A DNA stretch of 64,000 bases from assembly GCF_000478605.2 (NCBI RefSeq), contig NZ_ASHX02000001.1, forward strand, positions 4,417,001-4,481,000. The letters are read 5' to 3'. Numbering within the stretch: position 1 is the stretch's first letter; every line of letters begins with the position of its first letter. Origin of the DNA: Streptomyces thermolilacinus SPC6 (lineage in GTDB: Bacteria > Actinomycetota > Actinomycetes > Streptomycetales > Streptomycetaceae). Shown piece by piece: positions 16,951-25,085 of the stretch. Below the pieces are notes generated by a model. The model made no database searches and was not told the DNA's origin. It saw only the letters and a list, made by a program, of their open reading frames with translations. The translations under genes were made by a program, and so were the position numbers.

Positions 16951-17111
16951 GCCAATCCAGGGTTCGGGCGCGGTATTTGTGTGAAGCCCACCAACGACGG
17001 GAGCGGGGCTTTGTCGTCCGCTGACGGTGATCGCCCCTTCGCCCCTGGGCTACGGTCGGGGCCTGTCCCCCTGGCCCACCGCCCGCGAAGCACTGCGGAG
17101 TAGGAGTTCCG

Positions 17112-17702
17112 ATGAGCACTGCCGCCGCCCCCGCCCGTACCGGAGCGGTCCTCGCCGACCTGCTCCCCTCCAGCCGCGCCCACGCCCGCGACCTCGCGCT
17201 CGTCGCGGGCGGCGCCGTCCTCACCGGCCTCGCCGCCCAGCTCTCCGTCCCCGTGCCGGGCTCGCCGGTCCCGGTGTCCGGGCAGACGTTCGCCGCGCTC
17301 CTCGTCGGCACCGCGCTCGGCGCCCGCCGCGGCTTCCTCTCCCTCGCCCTGTACGCGCTGGCCGGGATGGCCGGGGTGCCGTGGTTCGCGCAGGGCACGG
17401 CCGGGTACGCCATGCCGTCCTTCGGCTACATCCTCGGCATGCTGCTCGCCGCGACCGCCGTGGGCGCCCTCGCCCGGCGCGGCGCCGACCGGTCCGTCCT
17501 GCGCATGGCGGGCACGATGGCCGTCGGCTCGCTGATCATCTACGCGGTCGGCGTGCCGTACCTGGCCCTCGCCACCGGCATGTCGCTGTCCCAGGCGGTC
17601 GCCGTCGGCCTGGTGCCGTTCCTCATCGGCGACGCGGTGAAGGCCGCGCTGGCCATGGGCCTGATGCCCACCGCCTGGAAGCTGCTCGGCGACCGCTCCT
17701 GA
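17112..17702 (+). CDS. bioY: biotin transporter BioY, 196 aa
   Basis: Substrate-binding S-component of an ECF-type vitamin transporter, taking up biotin. It has six hydrophobic segments. Family signatures are VPVPGSPVPVSGQTFAALL (about 46-64), the GALLGARRGFLSLALYALAGMAGVPWF-like stretch (about 70-97, read here as GTALGARRGF), and GYILGMLLAA (about 109-118). Length is normal. No bioMN (ATPase/permease) genes are adjacent, so it either works alone or shares an ECF module encoded elsewhere. The start has GGAG 9-10 nt upstream. A 17-bp terminator follows. Confidence 0.95.
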   Translation: MSTAAAPARTGAVLADLLPSSRAHARDLALVAGGAVLTGLAAQLSVPVPGSPVPVSGQTFAALLVGTALGARRGFLSLALYALAGMAGVPWFAQGTAGYAMPSFGYILGMLLAATAVGALARRGADRSVLRMAGTMAVGSLIIYAVGVPYLALATGMSLSQAVAVGLVPFLIGDAVKAALAMGLMPTAWKLLGDRS

Positions 17703-17723
17703 GGCCCGCGCCGCCGTCACCTG

Positions 17724-17767
17724 CGGGGAGGCCCCCGACGCCCACCGGGACGTCGGGGGCCTCCCCG
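17724..17767 (+). terminator. terminator of bioY
   Basis: Perfect 17-bp stem (17724-17740 with 17751-17767) with a 10-nt loop, 21 bases after the bioY stop. The next 200 bases to rpiB are C-rich low-complexity sequence with a duplicated CTGACCACCCGGCCC and no gene. Confidence 0.9.
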
Positions 17768-17970
17768 TATGAACGGCCCCGCCTCCTGACCACCCGGCCC
17801 GTCCCCTGACCACCCGGCCCCGACTGCGTACCTCCGGCCCCGCCCCCGGAGCGCCCGCCCTGTTCCCCGGACACCACCCGGCCCGTCCCCGGCGGCCCCC
17901 GCACCGCCCACCCCCGCACCGCCCACCCCGGGGGCCGCCCCGGAGCCGCCCCCGTGTCACACTCGGAGCC

Positions 17971-18459
17971 ATGCGCGTGTACCTCGGCTCGGACCATGCC
18001 GGCTACGAACTCAAGAACCACCTCGTCGAGTGGCTGAAGGCCCACGGCCATGAGCCCGTCGACTGCGGACCCCACATCTACGACGCCCAGGACGACTACC
18101 CGCCGTTCTGCCTGCGCGCCGCGGAGAAGACGGCCGCCGACCCCGACGCCCTCGGCATCGTCATCGGCGGCTCCGGCAACGGCGAGCAGATCGCCGCGAA
18201 CAAGGTGAAGGGCGTCCGTGCCGCCCTGGCCTGGAGCGAGCAGACCGCCGCCCTCGGCCGCGAGCACAACAACGCCAACGTCGTCGCCGTCGGTGCCCGC
18301 ATGCACGCGACGGAGGAGGCCACCAAGTTCGTCGAGATCTTCCTCTCGACCCCGTACTCCGGTGACGAGCGCCACACGCGCCGCATCGACATGCTCGCCG
18401 CGTACGAGACGACCGGCGAGCTCCCCCCGATCCCGGCCCACCACCCGCAGCAGGACTGA
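17971..18459 (+). CDS. rpiB: ribose-5-phosphate isomerase B, 162 aa
   Basis: Interconverts ribose-5-phosphate and ribulose-5-phosphate in the non-oxidative pentose phosphate pathway. The N-terminal SDHAGYELK (residues 7-15) carries the phosphate-site residues and GGSGNGEQIAANK (about 67-79) the active-site loop. The E. coli-type catalytic cysteine of that loop is a serine, as in the mycobacterial enzyme, where a nearby glutamate serves; Glu73 here is the candidate. The stop is followed after 3 bases by the next start, so it is co-transcribed with the DNA glycosylase. Confidence 0.94.
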   Translation: MRVYLGSDHAGYELKNHLVEWLKAHGHEPVDCGPHIYDAQDDYPPFCLRAAEKTAADPDALGIVIGGSGNGEQIAANKVKGVRAALAWSEQTAALGREHNNANVVAVGARMHATEEATKFVEIFLSTPYSGDERHTRRIDMLAAYETTGELPPIPAHHPQQD

Positions 18460-18462
18460 CCC

Positions 18463-19272
18463 GTGCCCGAAGGGCATACGATCCACCGGCTGGCCGCCGA
18501 CTACCGGGAACGGTTCGGCGGCCGCGCCGTGCGGGTGACCAGCCCGCAGGGCAAGTTCTCCGACGCCGCCGCGCTGCTCGACGGCACCGTCCTGGAGACC
18601 ACCGAGGCGCACGGCAAGCACCTGTTCCTCGGCTTCGGCGCGGGGGAGTGGGTGCACATCCACCTCGGCCTGTTCGGCAAGGTCACCTTCGGCGGCGCCC
18701 CGGTGCCGCCGCCCACCGACACGGTCCGGCTGCGCCTGGCCCACGACGGGGCGTACGTCGACCTGCGCGGCCCCACGGCCTGCGCGCTGATCACCGACCC
18801 CGAGAAGCGGGCGGTGCACGACCGGCTCGGCCCCGACCCGCTGCGCGAGGGCGACGACCCGGACCGCGCCTGGCGCCGCGTCTCCCGCTCCCGCACGACG
18901 ATCGCCGCGCTGCTCATGGACCAGAAGGTCATCGCGGGCGTCGGCAACGTCTACCGGGCCGAGGTCCTCTTCCGGCACGGCATCGACCCGTACCGCGCGG
19001 GCAAGGACCTCACCGAGCGCGAGTGGACCGCGATCTGGCAGGATCTCGCCACACTGATGCGTGAGGGCGTCCGCGCCAACCGCATCGACACCGTGCGCCC
19101 CGAGCACACCCCGGAGGTCATGGGCCGTCCGCCGCGCGTGGACGACCACGGCGGAGAGGTGTACGTGTACCGCAGGGCCGGGCAGCCCTGCCACATCTGT
19201 GGCGGCGAGATCCGCACCGCCGGTCTCGCCGCCCGCAACCTCTTCTGGTGCCCCGGCTGCCAGCGCCGCTGA
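18463..19272 (+). CDS. Fpg/Nei-family DNA glycosylase/AP lyase, 269 aa
   Basis: Base-excision repair enzyme for oxidised pyrimidines or purines. MPEGHTIHRLA at the N-terminus gives the catalytic Pro2 (after Met removal) and Glu3; this spelling is of the Nei rather than the MutM type. A helix-two-turn-helix with MDQKVIAGVGNVYRAEVLF (about 150-168) is present. The C-terminal zinc finger uses C243, C246, C263 and C266. Start GTG lies 3 nt after rpiB with overlapping leader, implying translational coupling. A hairpin shared with the convergent acetyltransferase gene ends the transcript. Confidence 0.93.
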   Translation: MPEGHTIHRLAADYRERFGGRAVRVTSPQGKFSDAAALLDGTVLETTEAHGKHLFLGFGAGEWVHIHLGLFGKVTFGGAPVPPPTDTVRLRLAHDGAYVDLRGPTACALITDPEKRAVHDRLGPDPLREGDDPDRAWRRVSRSRTTIAALLMDQKVIAGVGNVYRAEVLFRHGIDPYRAGKDLTEREWTAIWQDLATLMREGVRANRIDTVRPEHTPEVMGRPPRVDDHGGEVYVYRRAGQPCHICGGEIRTAGLAARNLFWCPGCQRR

Positions 19273-19275
19273 GGC

Positions 19276-19306
19276 CGCCGCCGGGGCACCCCGGACCCCG
19301 GCGGCG
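19276..19306. terminator. bidirectional terminator between Nei-type and Eis-type genes
   Basis: 11-bp GC stem (19276-19286 with 19296-19306) and 9-nt loop in the 35-bp gap between two convergent genes. Confidence 0.75.
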
Positions 19307-19307
19307 C

Positions 19308-20537
19308 TCAGAAGCCGTGCGGCAGCCAGGGCGCGAGCCGCGAGCCGAACGCGACCGACGCCTCCGCCAGCGCGCCCTCCCGCAGCTCACGCACCCGCCC
19401 GGCCAGCGCCAGCGACGCGAGCGAGAACCCGCCCAGGTACGCCGCGCCCAACTCCCGTACGGACAACGCCAGCTCGGGCGCGTCGTCCGTCCGCACGCAC
19501 CGCGCGCCCTCGCTGTCCCCGGTGAGCCGCCAAAGCCCCGCGTTCCAGGGGCAGAAGTCGTCCGCGACCTCGAACACCACGTCCACCGGCGCCTGGTACG
19601 TCCGCGCCTCCAGCGCCGCGCCGACGTCCACGAGCCGTACGAACATCCCGTCGCGCAGCGCGATCCCGCACCGCCGCACATCGGACACGAGGTGCTGCCA
19701 CGCGTCGTCCACCGGAAGATTCGAGGCCGAAATGGTCGTGGTCAGATCAATTTCGAACAAATAGCGCCATAGGGCAGCGTATGACACCGGGTCGAGCGCC
19801 CCCACGTGCTCCAGTACCACCGTTCCCGCCGGACCGGCGTGGTCCCAGTCCGGCCGCACCCGGTACAGCGCGTACCCCGCGACCCGCCCGTCCCGCTCCG
19901 CCACCACACACGTCAGCGGCGACGCCCCGCCCCGCCGCGACGGCGGGTCCAGCAGCGGCAGCGCCTCCCAGCCCGGCCGCCGCTCCGTCATGCCGGGCCG
20001 CAGCGGCACCGACCGCGCGTACAGGGCCTCGCACTCGGCCGCCACGTCCTCGGGACGCGCCAGCCGCAGCCGTACGCCGTCCGTCCCCTCCGGAACGGAC
20101 ACCCGCACCCGTACGGTGTCGATCTCGGCCCGCATCCGCTGCGCCGCCAGGCCGTAGCCGAACCGCCCGTAGATGTCCGGCTCCGACGCCGTCAGCACCG
20201 CCAGCGGCTCGCCCCAGGCACGCACATCGTCCAGCTGCCGCCGCATCATCGAGGTGAGGATGCCCCGCCTGCGGTGCGTCGGCGCGACGCTCACCATCGT
20301 CACCCCGGCCGTCGGCACCACCGCCCCACCCGGCACCGAGAGGCGGAACGAGAACGCCCCCGCCGTCCCGACGCACACGTCCCCGTCCCACACGCCCAGC
20401 GAGCGCTCGTGCTCGGTCAGCGCCCGCCACAGGGCGCGCTCCTCCGGTGCCTCGGCGACACCCCCGAAAGCGCGCTCCAACTGCCCGTACCAGTCGTCCC
20501 ATTCGGCTGCGGTGAGGACCCTCGGCTCTGTCGTCAT
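19308..20537 (-). CDS. Eis-like GNAT N-acetyltransferase, 409 aa
   Basis: Member of the Eis family (multi-site aminoglycoside/protein N-acetyltransferases): an N-terminal GNAT domain with the acetyl-CoA loop VSVAPTHRRRGILTSMM (about 85-101), the YGRFGYGLA motif (about 127-135), a second degenerate GNAT domain, and a C-terminal sterol-carrier-like domain ending in the family's terminal Phe. Length (about 400) is standard. Substrate unknown; resistance to aminoglycosides is possible but not shown. A stretch of about 25 codons around 19712-19789 uses AT-ending codons (TTG, CTA, ATT, GAA, AAT) in an otherwise GC-rich gene. Confidence 0.88.
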   Translation of the reverse strand: MTTEPRVLTAAEWDDWYGQLERAFGGVAEAPEERALWRALTEHERSLGVWDGDVCVGTAGAFSFRLSVPGGAVVPTAGVTMVSVAPTHRRRGILTSMMRRQLDDVRAWGEPLAVLTASEPDIYGRFGYGLAAQRMRAEIDTVRVRVSVPEGTDGVRLRLARPEDVAAECEALYARSVPLRPGMTERRPGWEALPLLDPPSRRGGASPLTCVVAERDGRVAGYALYRVRPDWDHAGPAGTVVLEHVGALDPVSYAALWRYLFEIDLTTTISASNLPVDDAWQHLVSDVRRCGIALRDGMFVRLVDVGAALEARTYQAPVDVVFEVADDFCPWNAGLWRLTGDSEGARCVRTDDAPELALSVRELGAAYLGGFSLASLALAGRVRELREGALAEASVAFGSRLAPWLPHGF

Positions 20538-20644
20538 ATGCCATCCGTATCAGCCCGTCCCACCGCCGTGCGACCCGATTTCGAACGCAATGTCACGGGG
20601 GTCCCCCTGCACGTCGGCCGCCCGGGTGGATAGGGTCCAGGCCA

Positions 20645-21793
20645 ATGGCCCGCAGCGCACCACGAACGGACACGTACGCGGCCCGGTACCGCAAGGCGGT
20701 GCAGCGGGCCCGCGTCGCGCTGCGCAGGTCCGCCGTGGACTACTTCCGCGGCGACGGCTCCGACTGGATCGCCCTGGTCGGCCTCTTCCTCACCATCCCG
20801 GCGATCATGCTCGCCACGATCGCCACCCCCGTGTGGTGCGCCCCCGAGGCCCTCGTCCTCCCGATCGTCGCGGGCGGCCTCGTGCTGCGCCCCGCGAGCC
20901 TGCTCGGCCTGTACGCCGCCGCTGCCGCCGCCCTGATCGTCGAGTCGGCCGCGCTCGGCCCGTACACCGAGGGCGCTGCCCGGGTCACCCCCGGCACGGT
21001 CCTCGTCGTCGCCGCGGGCGGACTGTTCGGCCTGCTCATCGCCCAGTTCAGGGCCCGCGTCGGCGTCCCCTGGCGGCGCGGCGGGACCATGCTGTTCGAC
21101 CTGCGCGAACGCATCCGCGCCCAGAGCGCCCTGCCGCCGCTGCCCAAGGGCTGGCACCGCGAGATGGCGCTGCGCCCGGCGGGCGGCCAGTCGTTCTCCG
21201 GCGACTTCGTCGTCGCCGCCCGCACCAACGGCGGCCGCACCCTCGAAGCCGTCCTCACCGACGTGTCGGGCAAGGGCATGGACGCGGGCTCCCGCGCCCT
21301 GCTGCTGTCCGGAGCGTTCGGCGGACTGCTCGGCTCACTGCCGCCGCACGGCTTCCTCCCCGCCGCCAACGGCTACCTCCTGCGCCAGGACTGGGACGAG
21401 GGCTTCGCCACCTCCATCCACCTGGTCCTCGACCTGGACTCCGGCGACTACGAGCTGCTGTCCGCAGGGCACCTCCCGGCGCTCCAGCTGCACGCGGGCA
21501 CCGGCCGCTGGGAGGAGAAGTCCGGCGACGGGCCGCTGCTCGGCGTCTACGACGGCGCCGAGTTCCACCCGGTCAAGGGCACCCTGCGCCCCGGCGACGT
21601 GCTGATGCTGTTCACCGACGGGCTGGTCGAGGCTGCCGACCGGGACATCGCCGAGGGCATCGACCGGCTCACCGGCGAGGCCGACCGGTATGTCACCGCG
21701 GGCTTCCGGGGCGCCGCCTGGCACCTCATCGAGGCGTGCGCCAAGGACGTCAACGACGATCGCGCGCTGCTCCTGATCTCCCGCGAGGCCTGA
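20645..21793 (+). CDS. membrane PP2C-type (SpoIIE-domain) serine phosphatase, 382 aa
   Basis: An N-terminal membrane domain (about residues 40-140, three to four hydrophobic segments) is followed by a SpoIIE/RsbU-type PP2C phosphatase domain. Metal-binding motifs GDFVVA (about 182-187) and VLTDVSGKGMDAG (about 201-213) and the late FTDGLVEA (about 325-332) are intact. Such enzymes dephosphorylate anti-sigma-factor antagonists in stress or development signalling, but there is no partner gene nearby and no sensor domain beyond the membrane part. It ends in a 4-base CTGA overlap with the HD-domain frame. Confidence 0.9.
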   Translation: MARSAPRTDTYAARYRKAVQRARVALRRSAVDYFRGDGSDWIALVGLFLTIPAIMLATIATPVWCAPEALVLPIVAGGLVLRPASLLGLYAAAAAALIVESAALGPYTEGAARVTPGTVLVVAAGGLFGLLIAQFRARVGVPWRRGGTMLFDLRERIRAQSALPPLPKGWHREMALRPAGGQSFSGDFVVAARTNGGRTLEAVLTDVSGKGMDAGSRALLLSGAFGGLLGSLPPHGFLPAANGYLLRQDWDEGFATSIHLVLDLDSGDYELLSAGHLPALQLHAGTGRWEEKSGDGPLLGVYDGAEFHPVKGTLRPGDVLMLFTDGLVEAADRDIAEGIDRLTGEADRYVTAGFRGAAWHLIEACAKDVNDDRALLLISREA

Positions 21794-22275
21794 CCCCGCG
21801 CCCGCGGGCCGCGTACAGTCACCGCAGGCCGAACCTCACCCTGCCGCAGGTCGAAGCGCTCGCCCGCCGCGCCCACGCCGGGCAGACGGACAAGGCGGGA
21901 CGGCCGTACGCCGAGCACCTCCAGGCCGTCGCCGAGGGGGTACGGGCCCGTGGCGGCAGCGACGACCAGATCGCCGCGGCCTGGCTGCACGACGCGATCG
22001 AGGACGGCGCCCTGTCGGCCGAGTGGCTCGCACAGGCCGCGCTGCCCCGGCAGGTCAAGGACATCGTGCTGGCGCTCACCAAGCGCCCCGGCGAGGACCT
22101 GGCGGACTACACGGCCCGGGTGCTGGCCGTGCCCGGCGCCCGGCTGGTCAAGGAGGCCGACCTCGCGCACAACGCCGATCCGGACCGGCTCGCCGTCCTG
22201 GACGAGCCGACCCGGGCCCGGCTGACCGCCAAGTACGCGCGCGTACGACGGCTCCTCGGCCTCAGCTCCGGCTGA
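21790..22275 (+). CDS. HD-domain (RelA/SpoT-like hydrolase fold) protein, start codon non-standard
   Basis: The frame encodes a small HD-type phosphohydrolase fold: ARRAHAGQTDKAGRPYAEHL, then AAWLHDAIEDG with the metal-binding His-Asp pair, and KEADLAHNADPDRL. These are the H..HD..D pattern of (p)ppGpp-hydrolase-like mini proteins. There is no ATG, GTG or TTG at the start of the conserved region. The best candidate is CTG at 21790, overlapping the phosphatase stop as CTGA (analogous to ATGA coupling). A GTG at 21736 inside the phosphatase gene would add unrelated sequence. Either a CTG-initiated, translationally coupled gene or a start-codon loss. It overlaps the convergent acyltransferase gene by 14 bases. 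Confidence 0.6.
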   Translation: MTPRPRAAYSHRRPNLTLPQVEALARRAHAGQTDKAGRPYAEHLQAVAEGVRARGGSDDQIAAAWLHDAIEDGALSAEWLAQAALPRQVKDIVLALTKRPGEDLADYTARVLAVPGARLVKEADLAHNADPDRLAVLDEPTRARLTAKYARVRRLLGLSSG

Positions 22276-23434
22276 CCGCCCCGACGGGCACCGCCCGCCC
22301 CTCCGCGGCCCCGTCCCCGGCACCGGCACCGGTTTCGGCACTGGGCCCGGCTTCCGCCGCAGCCCCGGAAGCACCACCCGGCGCACCCGAAGCTCCCGCA
22401 CCACCCGGAGCCCCCCGGCGGAACGCCCACTCCAGGCGCGGCTCCGTCACCCACCGCAGCGCGCGCCGCACCGGCGGGGTGCACATCAGCGTCACCGCCA
22501 CGGCCGCCGCGACCGTCAGCCCGACCCGGCCCGCGGGCGTGGCCAGCACCGCGTAGGCGTCCACCAGATTCCAGTACTGGAGCGCCTTCACCGCGAACCC
22601 GTGCAGCAGATAGCCGCAGATGCTGCCCGCGCCCAGCACGGTGAACCAGGTCCGCCGCGACGGCACCCACGCCAGGAACGCCGCCGTCAGCACCAGCGCC
22701 ACCGCGCCCAGCACGACCGTCGCCAGCGGCCCCGCCCACCAGGCGTACTCCAGCTCCTGGGCGCTCGTGTTCCGGTAGAACCAGCCCATCCGCACATGCG
22801 GCGCCACGGCGTACGCCCCCACGACCGCGGCCACCGCGACCGGCACGGCCGCAAGCCGCACGGCCCGCGCCCGCACCATCCGGAAGTGCTCCTCGCGCAG
22901 CGACAGGCCCAGCACGAAGAACGGCAGGAACTGAAGGACGCGCTGGAGGTCCAGGTCCGCCGCGATGCGCGGGGTCAGCGACGCCAGCGCCGCGACGGTC
23001 ACGGCGACCGGCAGCGGGTACCGCAGGGCGCGCCACAGCGGGGCCGAGAGCCGCCACACGAACAGCGCCAGCAGGAACCAGGTCAGGTAGAAGGGGTCGG
23101 TCAGCGAGAACGCCTGCTGCGGGGCGTCCTCCGCCCACCGCCGGTACAGCGTGTACGCCACCTCGAACGCCAGGTACGGCACCAGCACCCCGCCCACGAG
23201 CCGTCTCAGCTGCTCGGGCCGCCCGGCGAAGCTCCGTGAGAAGTACCCGGAGATGATCACGAACGCCGGCATGTGGAAGGCGTACACGAGCATGTACAGC
23301 GCACGTGTCGCACGGCTCCCCTCCATGACCGGCTCCCACGCGTGACCCACCGCGACGAGCACGATCGCCAGGTATTTCGCGTTGTCGAAGAAGGGGTCCC
23401 GCTGACTCTGCTTTTCCTGGGGTGGCTGGAACAT
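22262..23434 (-). CDS. membrane acyltransferase (acyltransferase-3 family), 390 aa
   Basis: Integral membrane O-acyltransferase of the family that acetylates sugars or antibiotics. The N-terminus carries the family start DPFFDNAKYLAIVLVAVGHAWEP with the conserved His near residue 31 and YMLVYAFHMPAFVIISGYFS around 45-64. About ten hydrophobic segments follow, then a Pro/Ala-rich cytoplasmic tail from residue about 350. The ATG at 23434 (MFQPPQ) is chosen because AGGGTG lies 9 nt upstream and the family homology begins there. The acceptor is unknown. Confidence 0.88.
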   Translation of the reverse strand: MFQPPQEKQSQRDPFFDNAKYLAIVLVAVGHAWEPVMEGSRATRALYMLVYAFHMPAFVIISGYFSRSFAGRPEQLRRLVGGVLVPYLAFEVAYTLYRRWAEDAPQQAFSLTDPFYLTWFLLALFVWRLSAPLWRALRYPLPVAVTVAALASLTPRIAADLDLQRVLQFLPFFVLGLSLREEHFRMVRARAVRLAAVPVAVAAVVGAYAVAPHVRMGWFYRNTSAQELEYAWWAGPLATVVLGAVALVLTAAFLAWVPSRRTWFTVLGAGSICGYLLHGFAVKALQYWNLVDAYAVLATPAGRVGLTVAAAVAVTLMCTPPVRRALRWVTEPRLEWAFRRGAPGGAGASGAPGGASGAAAEAGPSAETGAGAGDGAAEGRAVPVGAVSRS

Positions 23435-23840
23435 TCGAGGCACCCTAGCTCCGCTCCACGCCCTCGCGAAAAACCGGAAAAGCACATCACGGCATCGCGC
23501 GCGATGCCTGGAATGCCACGACAAATCCCGCACATAAGCCCCATAGCACCCCGGCGATCACCGCGTCACACCATCGGTCGAGCCGCCGTGCGCGGCCCTG
23601 TTGAATTTCCTGTGACGGACATGCGGGCGCCCTGGAGAGATCACCGTGCATTCCGTTGCGGAATTCCCGCGACACGCAACGCCGACCGCACCGGCCGCCG
23701 GGCGGCAGGGATCACGGCCGTCCACGATCCGTCAGGAGGCGGCATGAACGGGGCCGTTGGTGGCACGATGAACGTGTACGGGGGTGTGCCGGGCCGTGTG
23801 CCCCCGGGCCGACCGAGCAGGCCGACCGAGGGGATCAGTC
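23435..23840. other. 406-nt spacer, relatively AT-rich, with a possible PAP2-like remnant
   Basis: There is no confident gene. On the minus strand 23675-23487 a 62-codon frame (GTG start, no ribosome binding site) ends in RWCDAVIAGVLWGLCAGF, which faintly resembles the last motif and helix of PAP2 phosphatases. It contains a TTA codon. It may be a decayed fragment or a tiny membrane peptide. The right end is the leader of the 64-residue protein. Confidence 0.4.
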
Positions 23841-24035
23841 ATGGCCATTTCGCTGTCCGTGGTGCTGCTGCTGTTGATCGTCCTGGTGGTGATGATCCGC
23901 GGCGGCTCGATCAAGGCGGGCCCCGCCGTCGTCGCCGCCCTGTTCGGCTTCTTCCTCGCGTCCTCGGGGGTCGGGCCGACCATCAACAAGATCCTCACAG
24001 ACATAGCGTCGTCCATCAGCAAGATCAGCTTCTAG
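23841..24035 (+). CDS. small membrane protein, 64 aa
   Basis: Begins MAISLSVVLLLLIVLVVMIRGG, a strong hydrophobic helix (about 4-18), then a basic turn GGSIKAGP, a second hydrophobic segment (about 27-40) and an amphipathic end PTINKILTDIASSISKISF. The ATG has AGGGGA 8 nt upstream. I do not recognise a named family. The GC-rich codon use and clean ribosome binding site make it a real gene. A holin-like or membrane-anchor shape is visible but no function is claimed. Confidence 0.75.
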   Translation: MAISLSVVLLLLIVLVVMIRGGSIKAGPAVVAALFGFFLASSGVGPTINKILTDIASSISKISF

Positions 24036-24242
24036 CCGAAGACCGCCCGCCGTTTCCGGCCACACCGCCGCCCGCGCCCCGAAACCACCCAGGGTCGCGG
24101 CGCCTCCCCCTGCCCGCGCGACGGGACCGGGCCCGGAGGGCCGTACCGGGCGGGCGACCGGGAACCGAACCCGCGCAGCCGGTGCGGAAGCGCTCGTCCC
24201 CGGCCGACCGGGCAGGGAAGGGGTGCGAGCCAGTCTCCGCTG

Positions 24243-24443
24243 GTGGCCGACATCGAACCGACTGATCCGAAGGCTGAGCGGGAGAAGGGGCGTGTGCCCC
24301 TGTGGCTCGACCCGGACGACCTTCACTGGCTGTCGCGGCACTGCTGCTGCCCGCAGGACGCCTCCGAGGAAGAGCGTGACCGTTTCGGGCGTATCCGGTT
24401 CAGGGCCGGCGCGGCACTCCACAAGCACGGCCGCGGACGCTGA
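24243..24443 (+). CDS. hypothetical cytoplasmic protein, 66 aa
   Basis: Small hydrophilic protein starting with GTG (MADIEPTDP). It has a WLDPDDLHWLSRHCCCP stretch (about 21-37) with three adjacent cysteines, followed by an acidic/basic helix SEEERDRFGRIRFRAGAALHKHG. Family unknown. The cysteine triplet could bind metal. The upstream ribosome binding site is weak. Spacing and codon bias favour a real gene but it is not certain. Confidence 0.55.
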   Translation: MADIEPTDPKAEREKGRVPLWLDPDDLHWLSRHCCCPQDASEEERDRFGRIRFRAGAALHKHGRGR

Positions 24444-24537
24444 CGGTCCGAAGCCGGCCCGCGGGCTCGATAGCGGGATCACGGACGGGGCAGGCGCGCG
24501 ACGCGCACGCGGCACCGGAACAAGACCGGGAAAGCGA

Positions 24538-24576
24538 CAGGGCCAGGGCGGGGGATGACCCTCCGACCTGGCCCTG
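24538..24576 (-). terminator. terminator of tRNA-Gly
   Basis: A 10-bp stem CAGGGCCAGG (24538-24547) with 24567-24576, and a GC-rich inner loop, 7 bases past the CCA end of the tRNA in its reading direction. Confidence 0.7.
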
Positions 24577-24586
24577 ATGCATGTGG

Positions 24587-24657
24587 AGCGGGCGACGGGA
24601 ATCGAACCCGCGTAGCTAGTTTGGAAGACTAGGGCTCTACCATTGAGCTACGCCCGC
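24587..24657 (-). tRNA. tRNA-Gly (anticodon TCC)
   Basis: A 71-nt cloverleaf on the minus strand. The acceptor GCGGGCG (24657-24651) pairs with 24594-24588 and the discriminator is T. The anticodon stem CTAGT/ACTAG flanks CTTCCAA, giving anticodon TCC. The T-arm has GGTTCGATTCC. An encoded CCA follows at 24586-24584. Decodes GGA/GGG. Confidence 0.97.
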
Positions 24658-24797
24658 GAGCGGCACACCGCGCGTCACCCCGGGGAGCGACGGCCGCGCC
24701 ACGTAGAGCATCGTAGCGGGTCCCCGCGCCAGGTCGCACACCCCTTGAAAGGTGCCGACGCAGAGCCCGCGGCCATGTACCCTACGTGTCGCACCGA

Positions 24798-24874
24798 CGG
24801 GGTGTGGCGCAGCTTGGTAGCGCGTCCGCTTTGGGAGCGGAAGGCCGTGGGTTCAAATCCCGCCACCCCGACCA
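24798..24874 (+). tRNA. tRNA-Pro (anticodon TGG)
   Basis: A 77-nt cloverleaf including encoded CCA (24872-24874). The acceptor CGGGGTG (24798-24804) pairs with CACCCCG (24864-24870). The anticodon loop TTTGGGA gives TGG. The T-loop GTTCAAATC is normal. It is divergent from tRNA-Gly, and about 210 bases ahead of tig. Confidence 0.97.
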
Positions 24875-25085
24875 CGACAGACCACCACGCGGACGACCGC
24901 GCGCGTGCCGGGGGAGCGCCCCACGGGTGCCGCGCGCAACCAAGATCACGTTGTGGGGCCCGTACTCCTTGCGGTTACTATGCAGACTACGTGCCCGTGT
25001 GTCTCTCTGACCGGGCCGATCGGCTGGGCCGCCGCAGTCAGCGCCCCGGCAGAAACCCAGAATCAGCCACCAAGGAGACCGAACC

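Noticed and set aside
16839..17111. A BioQ/BirA-type biotin operator upstream of bioY
   Set aside because: No TGAAC...GTTCA palindrome was found; only a weak unrelated dyad at 16937-16950.
24584..24874. Possible integration site for a mobile element at the tRNA-Gly/tRNA-Pro pair
   Set aside because: I saw no integrase gene and no duplicated tRNA 3' end in the window; neighbours are core genes.
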